NCBI RefSeq assembly: GCF_051388935.1
Contig: NZ_JBPKBI010000001.1
Location: forward strand, 372,001 to 436,000
DNA length: 64,000 nucleotides
From: Yinghuangia sp035454725
GTDB taxonomy: Bacteria; Actinomycetota; Actinomycetes; Streptomycetales; Streptomycetaceae
Reading direction: 5' to 3'
Shown: one piece after another, positions 51,556 through 63,193 of the stretch
Numbering within the stretch: the first letter of the stretch is position 1
How the letters are laid out: the number at the start of each line of letters is the position of its first letter
Translations under genes and position numbers: made by a program
The notes under the pieces: model-generated
What the model saw: only the letters and a program-made list of their open reading frames with translations
Told to the model about the DNA's origin: nothing
The model's database searches: none

Positions 51556-51562
51556 GGGTCCT

Positions 51563-52807
51563 GTGGACGTGAACGTGGCCGCGGCGGCCGTAGCCGCCCT
51601 CTCCGGGTTGGCTGTCGGCGTTACCGGGGTCCTGGCGTTCCGTTGGAGCGAGCGAGCCCAGGCGGCCGGTACGGCCCAGGCTGCGTCCGAAGGCGCGGTG
51701 CAGTTGCCGCCCGGCGTGGCCATTGTCCTGTCGGTGCTGCGCTCCTCCGCCGTCGTGCTCGACGAGCGCGACGCGGTCGTCAAGGCCAGCTCCGCCGCGT
51801 ACACATTCGGCCTGGTGAGGGGCGACCAACTCGTCCCCGACCAACTGCTCCGGATGGCCCGCGAGACGCGCCGCGACGGGGAGATACGCCAGCGCGACCT
51901 GCTCCTGACCCGCCGCGACGGGCAGGAGCTGGAGGTTTCCGCCCGCGTCGCCCCCCTCGGCTCCCGCCTGGTCCTGCTCCTCGTCGAGGACCGCACCGAG
52001 GCCCGCCGAGTCGACGCCGTGCGCCGCGACTTCGTCGCCAACGTCAGCCACGAGCTCAAGACCCCCGTCGGCGCCCTCTCGCTGCTGGCCGAAGCCGTCC
52101 TCGACGCGAGCGACGACCCGGAGGCGGTACGCCGCTTCTCCGGCCGCATGCAGGTCGAGTCCGCGCGTCTGACCAGCCTCGTCCAAGAGCTCATCGACCT
52201 GTCGAGGGTGCAGAACGACCACCCGCTCCAGGACATGTCCCCCGTTCCGGTGGACGAGCTCGTCGCCGAGGCGGTCGACCGGTGCCGCCAGCTGGCCCAG
52301 AACAAGCAGATCGCCCTCGCGGTCGGCGGCGACCCCGGGCTGGTGATCCCCGGCGACCACAATCAGCTGGTCATGGCGATCGGCAACCTGGTCGAGAACG
52401 CCGTCAACTACAGCCCCGAGCGCACCCGCGTCGACATCGACGTGCGCGCTACCGGGCGCAAGGCCGTGATCGCCGTCTCCGACCAGGGCATCGGCATCCC
52501 CAGTCGCGAACTCGACCGCATCTTCGAACGCTTCTACCGGGTGGACCCGGCGCGTTCCCGGGCCACCGGCGGGACCGGGCTCGGATTGTCGATCGTGAAG
52601 CACATCGTGGCCGGTCACGGGGGCGAGGTCACCGTGCGCAGTATGGAGGGCGCCGGCACCACGTTCACCCTCGTGCTGCCTCTTCAGCCCGCCGACGAAC
52701 GGGGCGACGCTCCCGACGCGGCGTCCATGCGGCCCGGTGCATCGTCCGCGCCGAGCGGATCGAGTGATTTGGCCCCGTCGTACAACTCCCGGGAGGGTTC
52801 CCGATGA
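51563..52807 (+). CDS. phoR: phosphate sensor histidine kinase PhoR (SenX3-like)
   Basis: A 414-residue kinase. One N-terminal membrane helix (AAAAVAALSGLAVGVTGVLA) is followed by a PAS-like domain (VVLDERDAVVKASSAAYTFG). The dimerisation box is NVSHELKTPVG with the phosphate-accepting His163, and the ATP domain has NLVENAVNYSP (N box), VSDQGIGIP (G1) and GGTGLGLSIVKH (G2). It phosphorylates PhoP when phosphate is low. The start GTG at 51563 fits a leaderless mRNA. Its TGA overlaps phoP by 4 bases (ATGA). Confidence 0.95.
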   Translation: MDVNVAAAAVAALSGLAVGVTGVLAFRWSERAQAAGTAQAASEGAVQLPPGVAIVLSVLRSSAVVLDERDAVVKASSAAYTFGLVRGDQLVPDQLLRMARETRRDGEIRQRDLLLTRRDGQELEVSARVAPLGSRLVLLLVEDRTEARRVDAVRRDFVANVSHELKTPVGALSLLAEAVLDASDDPEAVRRFSGRMQVESARLTSLVQELIDLSRVQNDHPLQDMSPVPVDELVAEAVDRCRQLAQNKQIALAVGGDPGLVIPGDHNQLVMAIGNLVENAVNYSPERTRVDIDVRATGRKAVIAVSDQGIGIPSRELDRIFERFYRVDPARSRATGGTGLGLSIVKHIVAGHGGEVTVRSMEGAGTTFTLVLPLQPADERGDAPDAASMRPGASSAPSGSSDLAPSYNSREGSR

Positions 52808-53484
52808 CCCGAGTGCTCGTCGTCGAGGACGAGGAGTCCTTCAGCGACCCACTGGCGTTTCTGCTGCGCAAGGAGGGGTTCGAGGTCGCCGTCGCGGTCA
52901 ACGGACCCGACGCGCTGGACCAGTTCGACCAGGGCGGCGCCGACCTCGTGCTGCTCGACCTCATGCTGCCGGGCCTGCCCGGCACCGAGGTGTGCCGTCG
53001 TCTGCGGGCGAAGTCGAACGTGCCCGTCATCATGGTGACCGCGAAGGACAGCGAGGTCGACAAGGTCGTGGGCCTGGAGATCGGCGCCGACGACTACGTC
53101 ACCAAGCCGTTCTCGTCGCGCGAGCTCGTCGCCCGCATCCGCGCGGTCCTGCGCCGCCAGTCCGAGCCGACCGAGGTCGAGCCGACCGCGTTGGAGGCGG
53201 GCCCTGTGCGCATGGACGTCGACCGGCACCGCGTGACCGTCGACGGCGTCAAGGTCGAGCTGCCGCTGAAGGAGTTCGACCTGCTGGAGCTCCTGCTGCG
53301 CAACGCGGGCCGGGTACTCACACGGATGCAGCTGATAGACCGCGTCTGGGGCGCCGGGTACGTCGGCGACACCAAGACGCTCGACGTCCACGTCAAGCGC
53401 CTGCGCGCGAAGATCGAGCCGGACCCGGGTGCGCCCCGCTACCTGGTGACCGTGCGCGGCCTCGGCTACAAGTTCGAGCCCTGA
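52804..53484 (+). CDS. phoP: phosphate response regulator PhoP
   Basis: A 226-residue OmpR-type regulator. The receiver domain has acidic Glu8/Asp9, the phosphorylated Asp52 (LVLLDLMLPG), and the conserved Lys in YVTKPFSSREL. The C-terminal winged helix (LPLKEFDLLELLLRNAGRVL, TKTLDVHVKRLRAKIE, VRGLGYKFEP) binds PHO boxes such as that before pstS. It should activate pst, its own operon and phosphatase genes and repress some nitrogen and antibiotic genes, including by competition with GlnR, as known in Streptomyces. Confidence 0.96.
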   Translation: MTRVLVVEDEESFSDPLAFLLRKEGFEVAVAVNGPDALDQFDQGGADLVLLDLMLPGLPGTEVCRRLRAKSNVPVIMVTAKDSEVDKVVGLEIGADDYVTKPFSSRELVARIRAVLRRQSEPTEVEPTALEAGPVRMDVDRHRVTVDGVKVELPLKEFDLLELLLRNAGRVLTRMQLIDRVWGAGYVGDTKTLDVHVKRLRAKIEPDPGAPRYLVTVRGLGYKFEP

Positions 53485-53522
53485 CCGGCCCGCGCGGCTG
53501 CCGCGCCGCGCCCCGCACGTCG

Positions 53523-53562
53523 AACGGTCGTCCGTGAACCGAGAGTTCGCGGACGACCGTTT
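53523..53562. terminator. bidirectional terminator after phoP
   Basis: AACGGTCGTCCG (53523-53534) pairs with CGGACGACCGTT (53550-53561); an inner GTGAAC/GTTCGC-like pairing extends the stem. It lies between phoP and the convergent lipoprotein gene. Confidence 0.85.
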
Positions 53563-53577
53563 CGCGTATGCGGGCGG

Positions 53578-54315
53578 TCAGCTCGCTTCGGGGGTGCCCG
53601 ATGCGGGCGCGCCCGAAGCCTCCCCGGTTGCCGTGGCGGTGGCGGTCGCGTTGCCCGAGGCGGGTGTCGAGGAAGGCTGCCCGCTCGGCTGCCCGGAGGC
53701 CGTCTGCCCCGGGGCGGGCGGCGTGGCGGTGGCGGGCGGCGCGCTCGGGCTCGCGGCCGGCGTCGTGGCCGCGAGAGCCGCCGGGGCCGGTGCCGCAGTC
53801 GCCTCGGGGGTCGGCTTGAGCGGCGCGTAGTAGTCCTCGGGCTCGTGGACCGGAACGCCGATCGTGGTCTCGCCGACCGAGCTGAACGTGAGGGTGACCT
53901 TCACGTACGCGCCATGCTCCACATCGGCGTCCTCGAACACCGCCTTGTCGACGCCGCCGGTGAGGTAGACCGCGCCGCCCGCCGGGATGGTGATCGGGCC
54001 GTCGCCGCCGGCGGCACTGTGCAGCTCGGCCGGCGCCGAAACGCCTTCGAGTGTCACCTTGGTCAGCGTCTCGGGCTTGTCGCCCTCGTTGACGAAGGCG
54101 CCGCCGAGGGCGACCAGGTCGGTACCGTCGTCGCCGGTCACCAGCGTCAGGTTCTGCACCTGCACGGCGCCGAGCTGCGTGTGCGGGGTGTCGGGCTTCA
54201 GTTGGCCGGTCGCGGCGTCCGTGCCGCTGGAGCAGGCGGCGGCAAGAGGGGCCAGCGCGAGGACGAGGGTTGCGGCGACGGCTCCCCGTCGAACGCTGCT
54301 GATGCTGCGGCTCAC
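53578..54315 (-). CDS. lipoprotein with low-complexity C terminus
   Basis: A 245-residue lipoprotein. The signal peptide ends at the lipobox LAAAC (Cys near residue 26). Residues 35-165 form a beta-rich domain (QLGAVQVQNLTLVTGDDG, LGGAFVNEGDKPETLTKVTL, DVEHGAYVKVTLTFSSVG) resembling the exported domains of streptomycete lipoproteins beside phoRP. The last 75 residues are Ala/Pro/Thr/Ser-rich. The start GTG at 54315 has AGGAG upstream. Possibly involved in metal or phosphate balance, but nothing in the sequence proves it. Confidence 0.78.
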   Translation of the reverse strand: MSRSISSVRRGAVAATLVLALAPLAAACSSGTDAATGQLKPDTPHTQLGAVQVQNLTLVTGDDGTDLVALGGAFVNEGDKPETLTKVTLEGVSAPAELHSAAGGDGPITIPAGGAVYLTGGVDKAVFEDADVEHGAYVKVTLTFSSVGETTIGVPVHEPEDYYAPLKPTPEATAAPAPAALAATTPAASPSAPPATATPPAPGQTASGQPSGQPSSTPASGNATATATATGEASGAPASGTPEAS

Positions 54316-54848
54316 GGCGGGCGATTCTCCTTGGGTCCTTGACAGGTCTCGGCGGTTCCCGGTCGTGGGGACCGGCGACAGCCTATCCAGGCGTGTTCCG
54401 CGGCTTGTACGCGGCTTGGGCATCGCCATCAGGACGAGCGAAGTCCGGGCGAAAACGAGCGGAATCCGCGTGCCGCGCGTAAGCGAAACGCGGGAGGAAC
54501 CCGTACACACGAGCGGGTCGGACGGCCCAGGCGACACGCGCGGGATTCCGGCCGCGGCAAGCCGTATGCGGGGCTGATTCGGCCGATTCGCGCTGCTGTC
54601 CAAAAACAGATGGCTGCGGGCGGTGTGTCCGCGAACGCCAATAGTCGCAACGGCGTTCGATGCAACTGCGGGACAACTTGGCCGTTTTGCCCGGTTTATG
54701 GATCACTCCAGGCATGTCGCAACCGGGGGACATGCATGCCCGGATAGCCCTTGTCAAGCCCTGACTAAGGCTCTGACCTGCGGAAACGCCATTCAGGCGA
54801 GACGTGAGCCGTGTTACCCTAGAAAGCCACGGAAGGGGTACCTGTCAC
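54316..54848. other. intergenic region upstream of carD
   Basis: About 530 bases between the divergent lipoprotein gene and carD. The segment from about 54590 to 54800 is visibly less G+C-rich and should hold the carD promoter: TTACCCTAG lies about 30 bases before the carD ATG. No gene or RNA was recognised; frames on both strands lack codon bias. Confidence 0.45.
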
Positions 54849-55331
54849 ATGACGTTCAAGGTTGGCGACACGGTGGTCTACCCCCATCACGGGGCCGCGC
54901 TCATCGAGGCGATCGAGACTCGCACCATCAAGGGCGAGGACAAGATCTACCTGGTGCTGAAGGTAGCCCAGGGCGACCTCACGGTACGAGTCCCCGCTGA
55001 CAACGCGGAGTTCGTCGGTGTGCGCGACGTGGTGGGTCAGGACGGCCTCGATCGCGTCTTCGAGGTGCTGCGGGCTCCGCACACCGAGGAGCCGACAAAC
55101 TGGTCGCGACGCTACAAGGCGAACCTGGAGAAGCTCGCTTCCGGTGACGTTATCAAGGTTGCCGAGGTCGTGCGCGACCTGTGGCGCCGGGAGCGTGACC
55201 GCGGCCTGTCGGCCGGCGAGAAGCGGATGCTCGCGAAGGCGCGGCAGATCCTGGTGAGTGAGCTGGCGCTCGCGGAGAACACCAATGAAGACAAGGCAGA
55301 GGCGATCCTCGACGAGGTTCTCGCCTCCTGA
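54849..55331 (+). CDS. carD: CarD-family RNA polymerase-binding regulator
   Basis: A 160-residue protein. The N-terminal Tudor-like RID domain (FKVGDTVVYPHHGAALIEAI, KIYLVLKVAQGDLTVRVPAD) contacts the RNA polymerase beta subunit; the helical C-terminal domain (NWSRRYKANLEKLASGDVIK, DLWRRERDRGLSAGEKRMLA) touches promoter DNA. CarD stabilises open complexes and is essential in many actinobacteria. The ATG at 54849 follows GGAAGGGG. It lies before ispD, as in Streptomyces. Confidence 0.95.
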   Translation: MTFKVGDTVVYPHHGAALIEAIETRTIKGEDKIYLVLKVAQGDLTVRVPADNAEFVGVRDVVGQDGLDRVFEVLRAPHTEEPTNWSRRYKANLEKLASGDVIKVAEVVRDLWRRERDRGLSAGEKRMLAKARQILVSELALAENTNEDKAEAILDEVLAS

Positions 55332-55954
55332 CCGCGTGATGCCGGGCGGAACGGGGTGTCCGGCGGCGTTTCCCGTGGAATGTGCGGCATCGCACGCGCC
55401 CGGGTGATCCGCCACCCCGTCTGTACCGGCGTTTGGCGTTCGTAGGACCTGTCGGTGCGTTCCGGCGCATCCCGTCGGCACGCCGACAGGTTTCCCTGCG
55501 GCTGCTTCCGGGTTCACGCGACCCGGTCCGTCGGCGTGCGCCGGGCTTTGCCCGGCGTGCGCGGTGACGGTTGCACGCGGCTCGGGCTCGGATGCCCCAC
55601 CCGCGCGGCGGCCCCGCTCCGCGCACGCCGAGCCGAGGCATGCCCGCCGACATCAGACGGATCGGCACCCGACGGGCTATATGGCGTTGCCCGCGTCCAC
55701 GGAAGGGTGACGTTCTCGGCTCGCTGAGGGCCTTCCCCAGCAGTCCCACGCGTACACCCGGCCCCGGTACCTTCGTCGGAGCGTGTCCGAAAACCTCATC
55801 GGATCAGGCCGAGCTCGGGCTCGTCCCGGCGTTCGCGCGTGCGGGTTCGTCCTGGGCGAGTGCCGCGTTCGTCGGCGCCCGGAGACCCGCCGAGGCGTCG
55901 CCGGGGGTTTGCAGACACGTCCTGGTATTCGTGCGCGACGTGGTGGGGAGTTCG
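55332..55954. other. intergenic region between carD and ispD
   Basis: About 620 bases without a convincing gene. A frame continues upstream from ispD, but its translation is Arg/Pro/Ala-rich with no domain. No terminator with a T run was seen after carD. Confidence 0.45.
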
Positions 55955-56692
55955 GTGAGAGCTGCTGTTCTGGTGCCCGCGGCCGGCCTCGGGGTTCGGC
56001 TGGGCGGCGGCCTGCCCAAAGCGCTGCGGGAGCTGGGCGACGTGCCCATGCTGGTGCACGCGCTGCGCTCGGTGCTCGCGGCGCCGAGTGTGACGGCCGC
56101 GGTGGTGGCGGCGCCCGCCGATGGGGTCGAGGACGTACGCGCTCTTCTGGCCCGCGAGTTGGGGCCGGAGGCACCCGTCACGGTGGTGCCGGGCGGCGCG
56201 ACGCGGCAGGAGTCGGTGCGGTGCGCCTTGGACGGCCTGGGGGCACCGTTCCCGGTGGTCCTGGTGCACGACGCCGCCCGGCCGTTCGTGCCCGTCGACG
56301 TGGTGGAGTCGGTCGTGGCGGCGGTCGAGGCCGGTGCCGACGCGGTCGTCCCGGCGCTGCCGGTGGTCGACACCGTCAAAGAGGTCACGGCGGAAGGCGC
56401 GCCCGACGGGACGAAGGAACGCGTCGTGCGCACGGTCGACCGCGCGTCCCTGCGTGCGGTCCAGACGCCGCAGGGCTTTCGCCGCGAGGTGCTGGCCGCC
56501 GCGCACGCCGCGTCCCCGGGCGGCGACACCACCGACGACGCCGGGATGGTGGAACGCATGGGCGTGACCGTTGCCGTCGTGCCCGGTTCCGAGGACGCCT
56601 TCAAGGTGACCCGGCCGTTCGACCTGCTGCTCGCCGAGGCGCTGCTGAACCGCCGCCGCGCCGAGGCGGGTTCGGCGGAGGAGCCGGGGTGA
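55955..56692 (+). CDS. ispD: 2-C-methyl-D-erythritol 4-phosphate cytidylyltransferase
   Basis: A 245-residue enzyme of the non-mevalonate isoprenoid pathway that joins CTP to MEP. The CTP-binding loop PAAGLGVRLGGGLPKALREL is at the N terminus, followed by VVPGGATRQESVRCAL, VLVHDAARPFV and, near the end, TDDAGMVERMG. The start GTG at 55955 follows GGGGAG at about 5 bases. ispF follows after 60 bases. Confidence 0.94.
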   Translation: MRAAVLVPAAGLGVRLGGGLPKALRELGDVPMLVHALRSVLAAPSVTAAVVAAPADGVEDVRALLARELGPEAPVTVVPGGATRQESVRCALDGLGAPFPVVLVHDAARPFVPVDVVESVVAAVEAGADAVVPALPVVDTVKEVTAEGAPDGTKERVVRTVDRASLRAVQTPQGFRREVLAAAHAASPGGDTTDDAGMVERMGVTVAVVPGSEDAFKVTRPFDLLLAEALLNRRRAEAGSAEEPG

Positions 56693-56752
56693 GCCGCCTG
56701 CCGCGCTGTTTGTTCCGTGTCTGTGCGCCGTTGTCGCCGATGGAGCTGTCTG

Positions 56753-57253
56753 GTGTCTGAGTCGTTGTCAATTCCCCTGCCGCGTACCGGGATCGGGATC
56801 GACGTACATCCGTTCGAGGACGGGCGGGAGCTGTGGGTCGCCGGACTGCTGTGGCCGGGGGAGACGGGGCTCGCCGGCCACTCCGACGGCGACGTGGCGG
56901 CGCACGCGGCCTGCGACGCGCTGTTCTCGGCGGCCGGAATCGGTGACTTGGGCGCGCACTTCGGCACGTCCCGCCCGGAGTGGGCCGGGGCGTCCGGGAC
57001 GGCGCTGCTCGGCGAGGCCGCCCGGCTGGTGCGCGAGGCGGGTTTCGCGATCGGCAACGTCGCGGTGCAGGTGGTCGGCGTCCGTCCGAAGGTCGGCCCG
57101 CGCCGCGCCGAAGCCGAGAAGGTGTTGTCCGAGGCCGCGGGCGCGCCGGTGTCGGTCTCGGCGACGACGACCGACGGCCTCGGTCTCACCGGGCGCGCGG
57201 AGGGTCTCGCGGCGATCGCGACGGCCCTCGTCGTCCGTGCCGAGGCGCGGTAG
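56753..57253 (+). CDS. ispF: 2-C-methyl-D-erythritol 2,4-cyclodiphosphate synthase
   Basis: A 166-residue trimeric enzyme of the same pathway. Zinc ligands are in GIGIDVHPFE (Asp-x-His) and the conserved HSDGDVAAHAACDALFSAAG follows. The C-terminal TTTDGLGLTGRAEGLAA is typical. The start GTG at 56753 has GGAG 7 bases upstream. It lies 60 bases after ispD. Confidence 0.95.
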   Translation: MSESLSIPLPRTGIGIDVHPFEDGRELWVAGLLWPGETGLAGHSDGDVAAHAACDALFSAAGIGDLGAHFGTSRPEWAGASGTALLGEAARLVREAGFAIGNVAVQVVGVRPKVGPRRAEAEKVLSEAAGAPVSVSATTTDGLGLTGRAEGLAAIATALVVRAEAR

Positions 57254-57323
57254 GCGCGTCCGGATCGGGCGCCCCGGGCGAATCCGCGGGCTTCCCCGGC
57301 GTGAGAACCCCTAAACTCGCAGA

Positions 57324-58736
<1,413 letters not shown>

Positions 58737-58864
58737 TCCGAGTCAGAGAGCACCGACAAGTCGCCGCCCGAGGGCGGTTCGCGTACGACCGTCGCATGCG
58801 GCCGGGCCGAGCGCCCGGCCGTACGGTTGTACGTGCCGGACGAGAACACCGAAGGGACACCGTC

Positions 58865-59833
58865 ATGGCCGGCAACAGCCAGCGCCGCAACAAGCGCAAC
58901 CCGGGGAGCAAGAAGGGGCCCCAGGTCGGCACGGGCGGGCACAGCCGCCGTGCGCTGCGCGGCAAGGGCCCGACGCCGCCGGCGGAGATGCGCAAGGGGC
59001 ACCCGAAGCAGCGGGCCGCGAACGCCGCCGCGAAACGCGCGGCGCGCGCCGGCGGGCGCCCGGGAGTCGCGCGCGGGCGCGGCGGAAAGGGCACCGCCGA
59101 GCTGGTGTACGGCCGCAACTCGGTGGTCGAGGCGCTGCGCGCGGGCATCCCGGCGAGTGCGATGTACGTCGCGCAGTTCATCGACGCCGACGACCGCGTG
59201 CGTGAGGCGCTCAAGCTCGCGAACGACATGGCCATCCCGCTGCTGGAGGCGCCGCGCCCCGAATTGGACCGGCTCGCGGAAGGCGGCCACCACCAAGGGC
59301 TCGCGCTCCAGATCCCGCCGTACGAGTACGCCCACCCCGACGACCTGGTGGTGGCCGCGAACGAGGACGGCGAGGTGCCGTTGATCGTCGTGCTGGACGG
59401 CATCACCGATCCGCGCAATCTCGGCGCGGTCATCCGCTCGGCGGCGGCGTTCGGCGCGCACGGTGTCGTGGTGCCGGAGCGGCGGGCGGCGGGCATGACG
59501 GCGGGGGCGTGGAAGACGTCGGCGGGAGCGGCGGCACGGGTGCCGGTGGCACGTGCGTCCAACTTGCGCCAGGTGCTGGAGGCGTACCGGAAGCAGGGGC
59601 TGTTCGTGGTCGGGCTCGCCGCCGACGGCGATGTGGAGCTCGGTGAACTCGCCACGGCGGACGAGCCTTTGGTGATCGTGCTCGGGTCGGAGGGCAAGGG
59701 CCTGTCGCGTCTGGTGACGGAGACGTGCGACCAGACGGTGGCCATTCCGATGGCCGTCGGGAACGAGTCGCTGAACGCCGGGGTGGCCGCCGGGATTGTC
59801 TTGTACGAGGTCGCGGCGCGTCGTCGTCCGTGA
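58865..59833 (+). CDS. rlmB: 23S rRNA 2'-O-ribose methyltransferase RlmB (TrmH/SpoU)
   Basis: A 322-residue SPOUT methyltransferase. About 75 basic, Gly/Arg/Lys-rich residues precede the substrate-binding domain (ELVYGRNSVVEALRAGIPAS). The catalytic SPOUT motifs are VLDGITDPRNLGAVIRSAAA, IVLGSEGKGLSRL and IPMAVGNESLNAGVAAGIVL. It methylates a G in domain V of 23S rRNA. The ATG at 58865 is preceded by GAAGGG. The basic N-terminal tail is typical of actinobacterial homologues. Confidence 0.93.
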   Translation: MAGNSQRRNKRNPGSKKGPQVGTGGHSRRALRGKGPTPPAEMRKGHPKQRAANAAAKRAARAGGRPGVARGRGGKGTAELVYGRNSVVEALRAGIPASAMYVAQFIDADDRVREALKLANDMAIPLLEAPRPELDRLAEGGHHQGLALQIPPYEYAHPDDLVVAANEDGEVPLIVVLDGITDPRNLGAVIRSAAAFGAHGVVVPERRAAGMTAGAWKTSAGAAARVPVARASNLRQVLEAYRKQGLFVVGLAADGDVELGELATADEPLVIVLGSEGKGLSRLVTETCDQTVAIPMAVGNESLNAGVAAGIVLYEVAARRRP

Positions 59834-60346
59834 TCCGGGGCGGGCGCAGGCGCCTGCCCCGGCGCGGTGTGCGGTGGTGCGAAAGGCGCAGCTCCTCGCA
59901 CCGGGGCACCCATGGGCGCACTTCCGATTTTCGTTTCTTTTGCCTGCCGGGGGCCGACGCGCGGACGGGCGCGGCCTGCCGCACCGGGAATGCCGCACGG
60001 CGCAACAGCCCGGGATTTTCGGGGCTTTGCGGTACCGCACGCGCCGATCGGGGATAGCCTCCTCCCGTCGCGCGGTGATGCCTTTGGCGAATGCCCCGGT
60101 GAATGGCGGGAGTTCGGCCGTTCATCGCGTCGCGGCCCGTGTGGCGTCGGTGCGACGGCCGCCCGCCCCGGTTGGTCCGCTTCGTTTCCGCGGGCCGCTT
60201 CGTGCTGCTCGTCGCGACTGGCGAAGGCCGTTCTCGGGCGCTCGGCAAGGCGCTTTCTTCGTCCGCCGAAGTCGGATAATCGGGGCGCGCGAATATATTT
60301 GACCATTTGGCCGCATCCTTCCGGGGGTATCCGCGGTTAGTCATGC
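59834..60346. other. intergenic region upstream of the DoxX-like gene
   Basis: About 510 bases without a convincing gene; frames on both strands are Arg/Pro/Gly-rich. Less G+C-rich patches near 59925-59945 and 60275-60310 may hold promoter elements: TTGACC lies at 60299-60304, but no good -10 follows. No RNA gene was recognised. Confidence 0.45.
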
Positions 60347-61765
60347 GTGGAGACCAGATCTGACGGCTACTTCGGTGGCCCGCGTGATCAGGACCGGCCG
60401 ACCGGAGGGGACCCGGGGGGTTCCGGGGCGGTTCCGACGCTGCTGTGGGACCCCGTGGACCCGGCCGCGGTGGCGGCACCCACGCGCAGCCTCCGTGTGG
60501 TGATCGGCCCGCCCGGCAAGCCCCGGGATGCGCAGGTGCCCGGCCAGCGGGCGCCGCGGGGAGGGGAGCGGGCCGGGCCGACCGACGAGACCACGGAGCT
60601 TCCGCGCGTCGCGGCCGCGGATCCGCCGACGCGGGTGATGCCGCGCGTTCCGGAGTCCGCGGCGCACTCCGGTTCCGCCACGCGTCCGGTGCGGCGGACG
60701 GCGGCCCGGCCCGTCGTCCGTGGCAAGACCGGTGCGGGGCCGACTGCTTCGCCGGGCTCGACCGCGGCTGCGGCGCGCACGGAGTCGGGGTCGACCCGCC
60801 GGGGCGGGGTGGTCCAGTCCGGGGTGATCCTGCTGCCGCTGCGGTTGTTCCTCGGCGTGGCGTTCCTGCTGGAGGGCCTGCGCAAGCTCTACGACCCGGC
60901 GTTCCTCGACGCCGACTCGCCGGGTTCCTTCGCCCACCGCATCGACGTGTTGCAGGCGAACAGCTTCGCGCCCTCGGTGCTGGACCTCGCGGCGCAGTTC
61001 GCGATCACCACCGGGCTGTTGTTCGCGTTGGGGCAGGTGGTCGTCGGCGTCGGCGCGCTGCTCGGGCTGTGGACGCGGGCGATGGGCATGGTCGGCATGC
61101 TCCTGTCGCTGGGCGTGCTGATGGCGGTCGGGAGCAGTTCGTCGCCGTACCACGCGGCGTACGTCGTGTTCCTGGCTGCGTGGAGCCCGCTCGCGCTCGC
61201 GGGTGCCCCGATGTATTCGGTGGACTGCTGGCTGTCGATGCGCAACTGGCGTGGCCCGCTGACGATTCCGGTGCGGGCGCGGCGGCGCAAGCTCGGGTAC
61301 GGCTCCATCATCGCGGGCTCGGCCGTCGGTCTGACACTGCTGGCGGGCGCGCTGTTCGGTAACCCGGCGTCGCCGGACGCGCCGGAGCCGAAGGTCGAGG
61401 CGCCGGAGAGCGCGGTGAGCGGCCCACCGGCGGCCGACGCCCCTGCGGCCCCTCCCCCGGCGGGGGCGCCCGCGTCCGCGGGGCCGAGCGCGTCGGACAC
61501 CGGCGCGGCGGAGCCGAGCTCGACGCGGGCCGGGAACGGCGACTCCGCCTCGTCGACGCCGAAGTCGGATTCCACGTCGAAGAGTTCTTCGAAGACGACG
61601 GCCTCGACCCGCAAGCCGGCGAACGCGGGGAACGACGACAAGCCGTCCGCGGAGGCGACGGCGACGAAGGCGGCCAAGACCGAGGCCGCTTCGTCGCCGA
61701 AGACGAATGACTCGGCACCGACCCGATCCGCCGGCACACCGCTCGGTGGGCTGTTGGGGGGGTGA
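60347..61765 (+). CDS. DoxX-like membrane protein with long disordered ends
   Basis: A 472-residue protein. Residues 1-165 are Pro/Ala/Arg-rich. Four to five hydrophobic segments of DoxX type follow (LLPLRLFLGVAFLLEGLRKL, FAITTGLLFALGQVVVGVGA, GMVGMLLSLGVLMAVG, AAYVVFLAAWSPLALAGAPM), and the remainder is a long Ser/Thr/Lys/Ala-rich exported tail. DoxX proteins are small quinone- or redox-linked membrane proteins; the function here is unclear. The start GTG at 60347 is the first in-frame candidate; a better one further in cannot be excluded. Confidence 0.78.
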   Translation: METRSDGYFGGPRDQDRPTGGDPGGSGAVPTLLWDPVDPAAVAAPTRSLRVVIGPPGKPRDAQVPGQRAPRGGERAGPTDETTELPRVAAADPPTRVMPRVPESAAHSGSATRPVRRTAARPVVRGKTGAGPTASPGSTAAAARTESGSTRRGGVVQSGVILLPLRLFLGVAFLLEGLRKLYDPAFLDADSPGSFAHRIDVLQANSFAPSVLDLAAQFAITTGLLFALGQVVVGVGALLGLWTRAMGMVGMLLSLGVLMAVGSSSSPYHAAYVVFLAAWSPLALAGAPMYSVDCWLSMRNWRGPLTIPVRARRRKLGYGSIIAGSAVGLTLLAGALFGNPASPDAPEPKVEAPESAVSGPPAADAPAAPPPAGAPASAGPSASDTGAAEPSSTRAGNGDSASSTPKSDSTSKSSSKTTASTRKPANAGNDDKPSAEATATKAAKTEAASSPKTNDSAPTRSAGTPLGGLLGG

Positions 61766-61847
61766 TCGGAGGCGGACAGGGTGGCTGAGAAGCGGCCGGA
61801 GCCCGGAAGGGGCAGGCCGCGGAATACAGGTTCGGATCGGTCGCGTG

Positions 61848-61886
61848 CGTACGGCTCCATCGGCGGATGTCCGGTGGAGCCGTACG
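61848..61886. terminator. bidirectional terminator
   Basis: CGTACGGCTCCA (61848-61859) pairs perfectly with TGGAGCCGTACG (61875-61886) around a 15-base loop, between the convergent DoxX-like and msiK genes. Confidence 0.75.
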
Positions 61887-61937
61887 CCGCGGTGTTTTTG
61901 ACGCCGACTCGGTATCTTGCCGGTTCGGTCGGCCGGG

Positions 61938-63047
<1,110 letters not shown>

Positions 63048-63193
63048 GGTCGGTACTCCCCTTCACCGGCAGGAACGTGCCGGACGATCCGAGTGGAGGG
63101 TGCGCGGTCCCCGGATTTCCTTCGGGGACTGGGCGGCACGCTATCCGGCGGTGACGGGTCTTGCCCAGAGTCCCGCTCGGCGGTCCCGCGCGG

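Noticed and set aside
55571..55954. An N-terminal extension of ispD
   Set aside because: The frame is open, but the translation is Arg/Pro-rich, and the GTG at 55955 has a good ribosome site and gives the normal IspD length.
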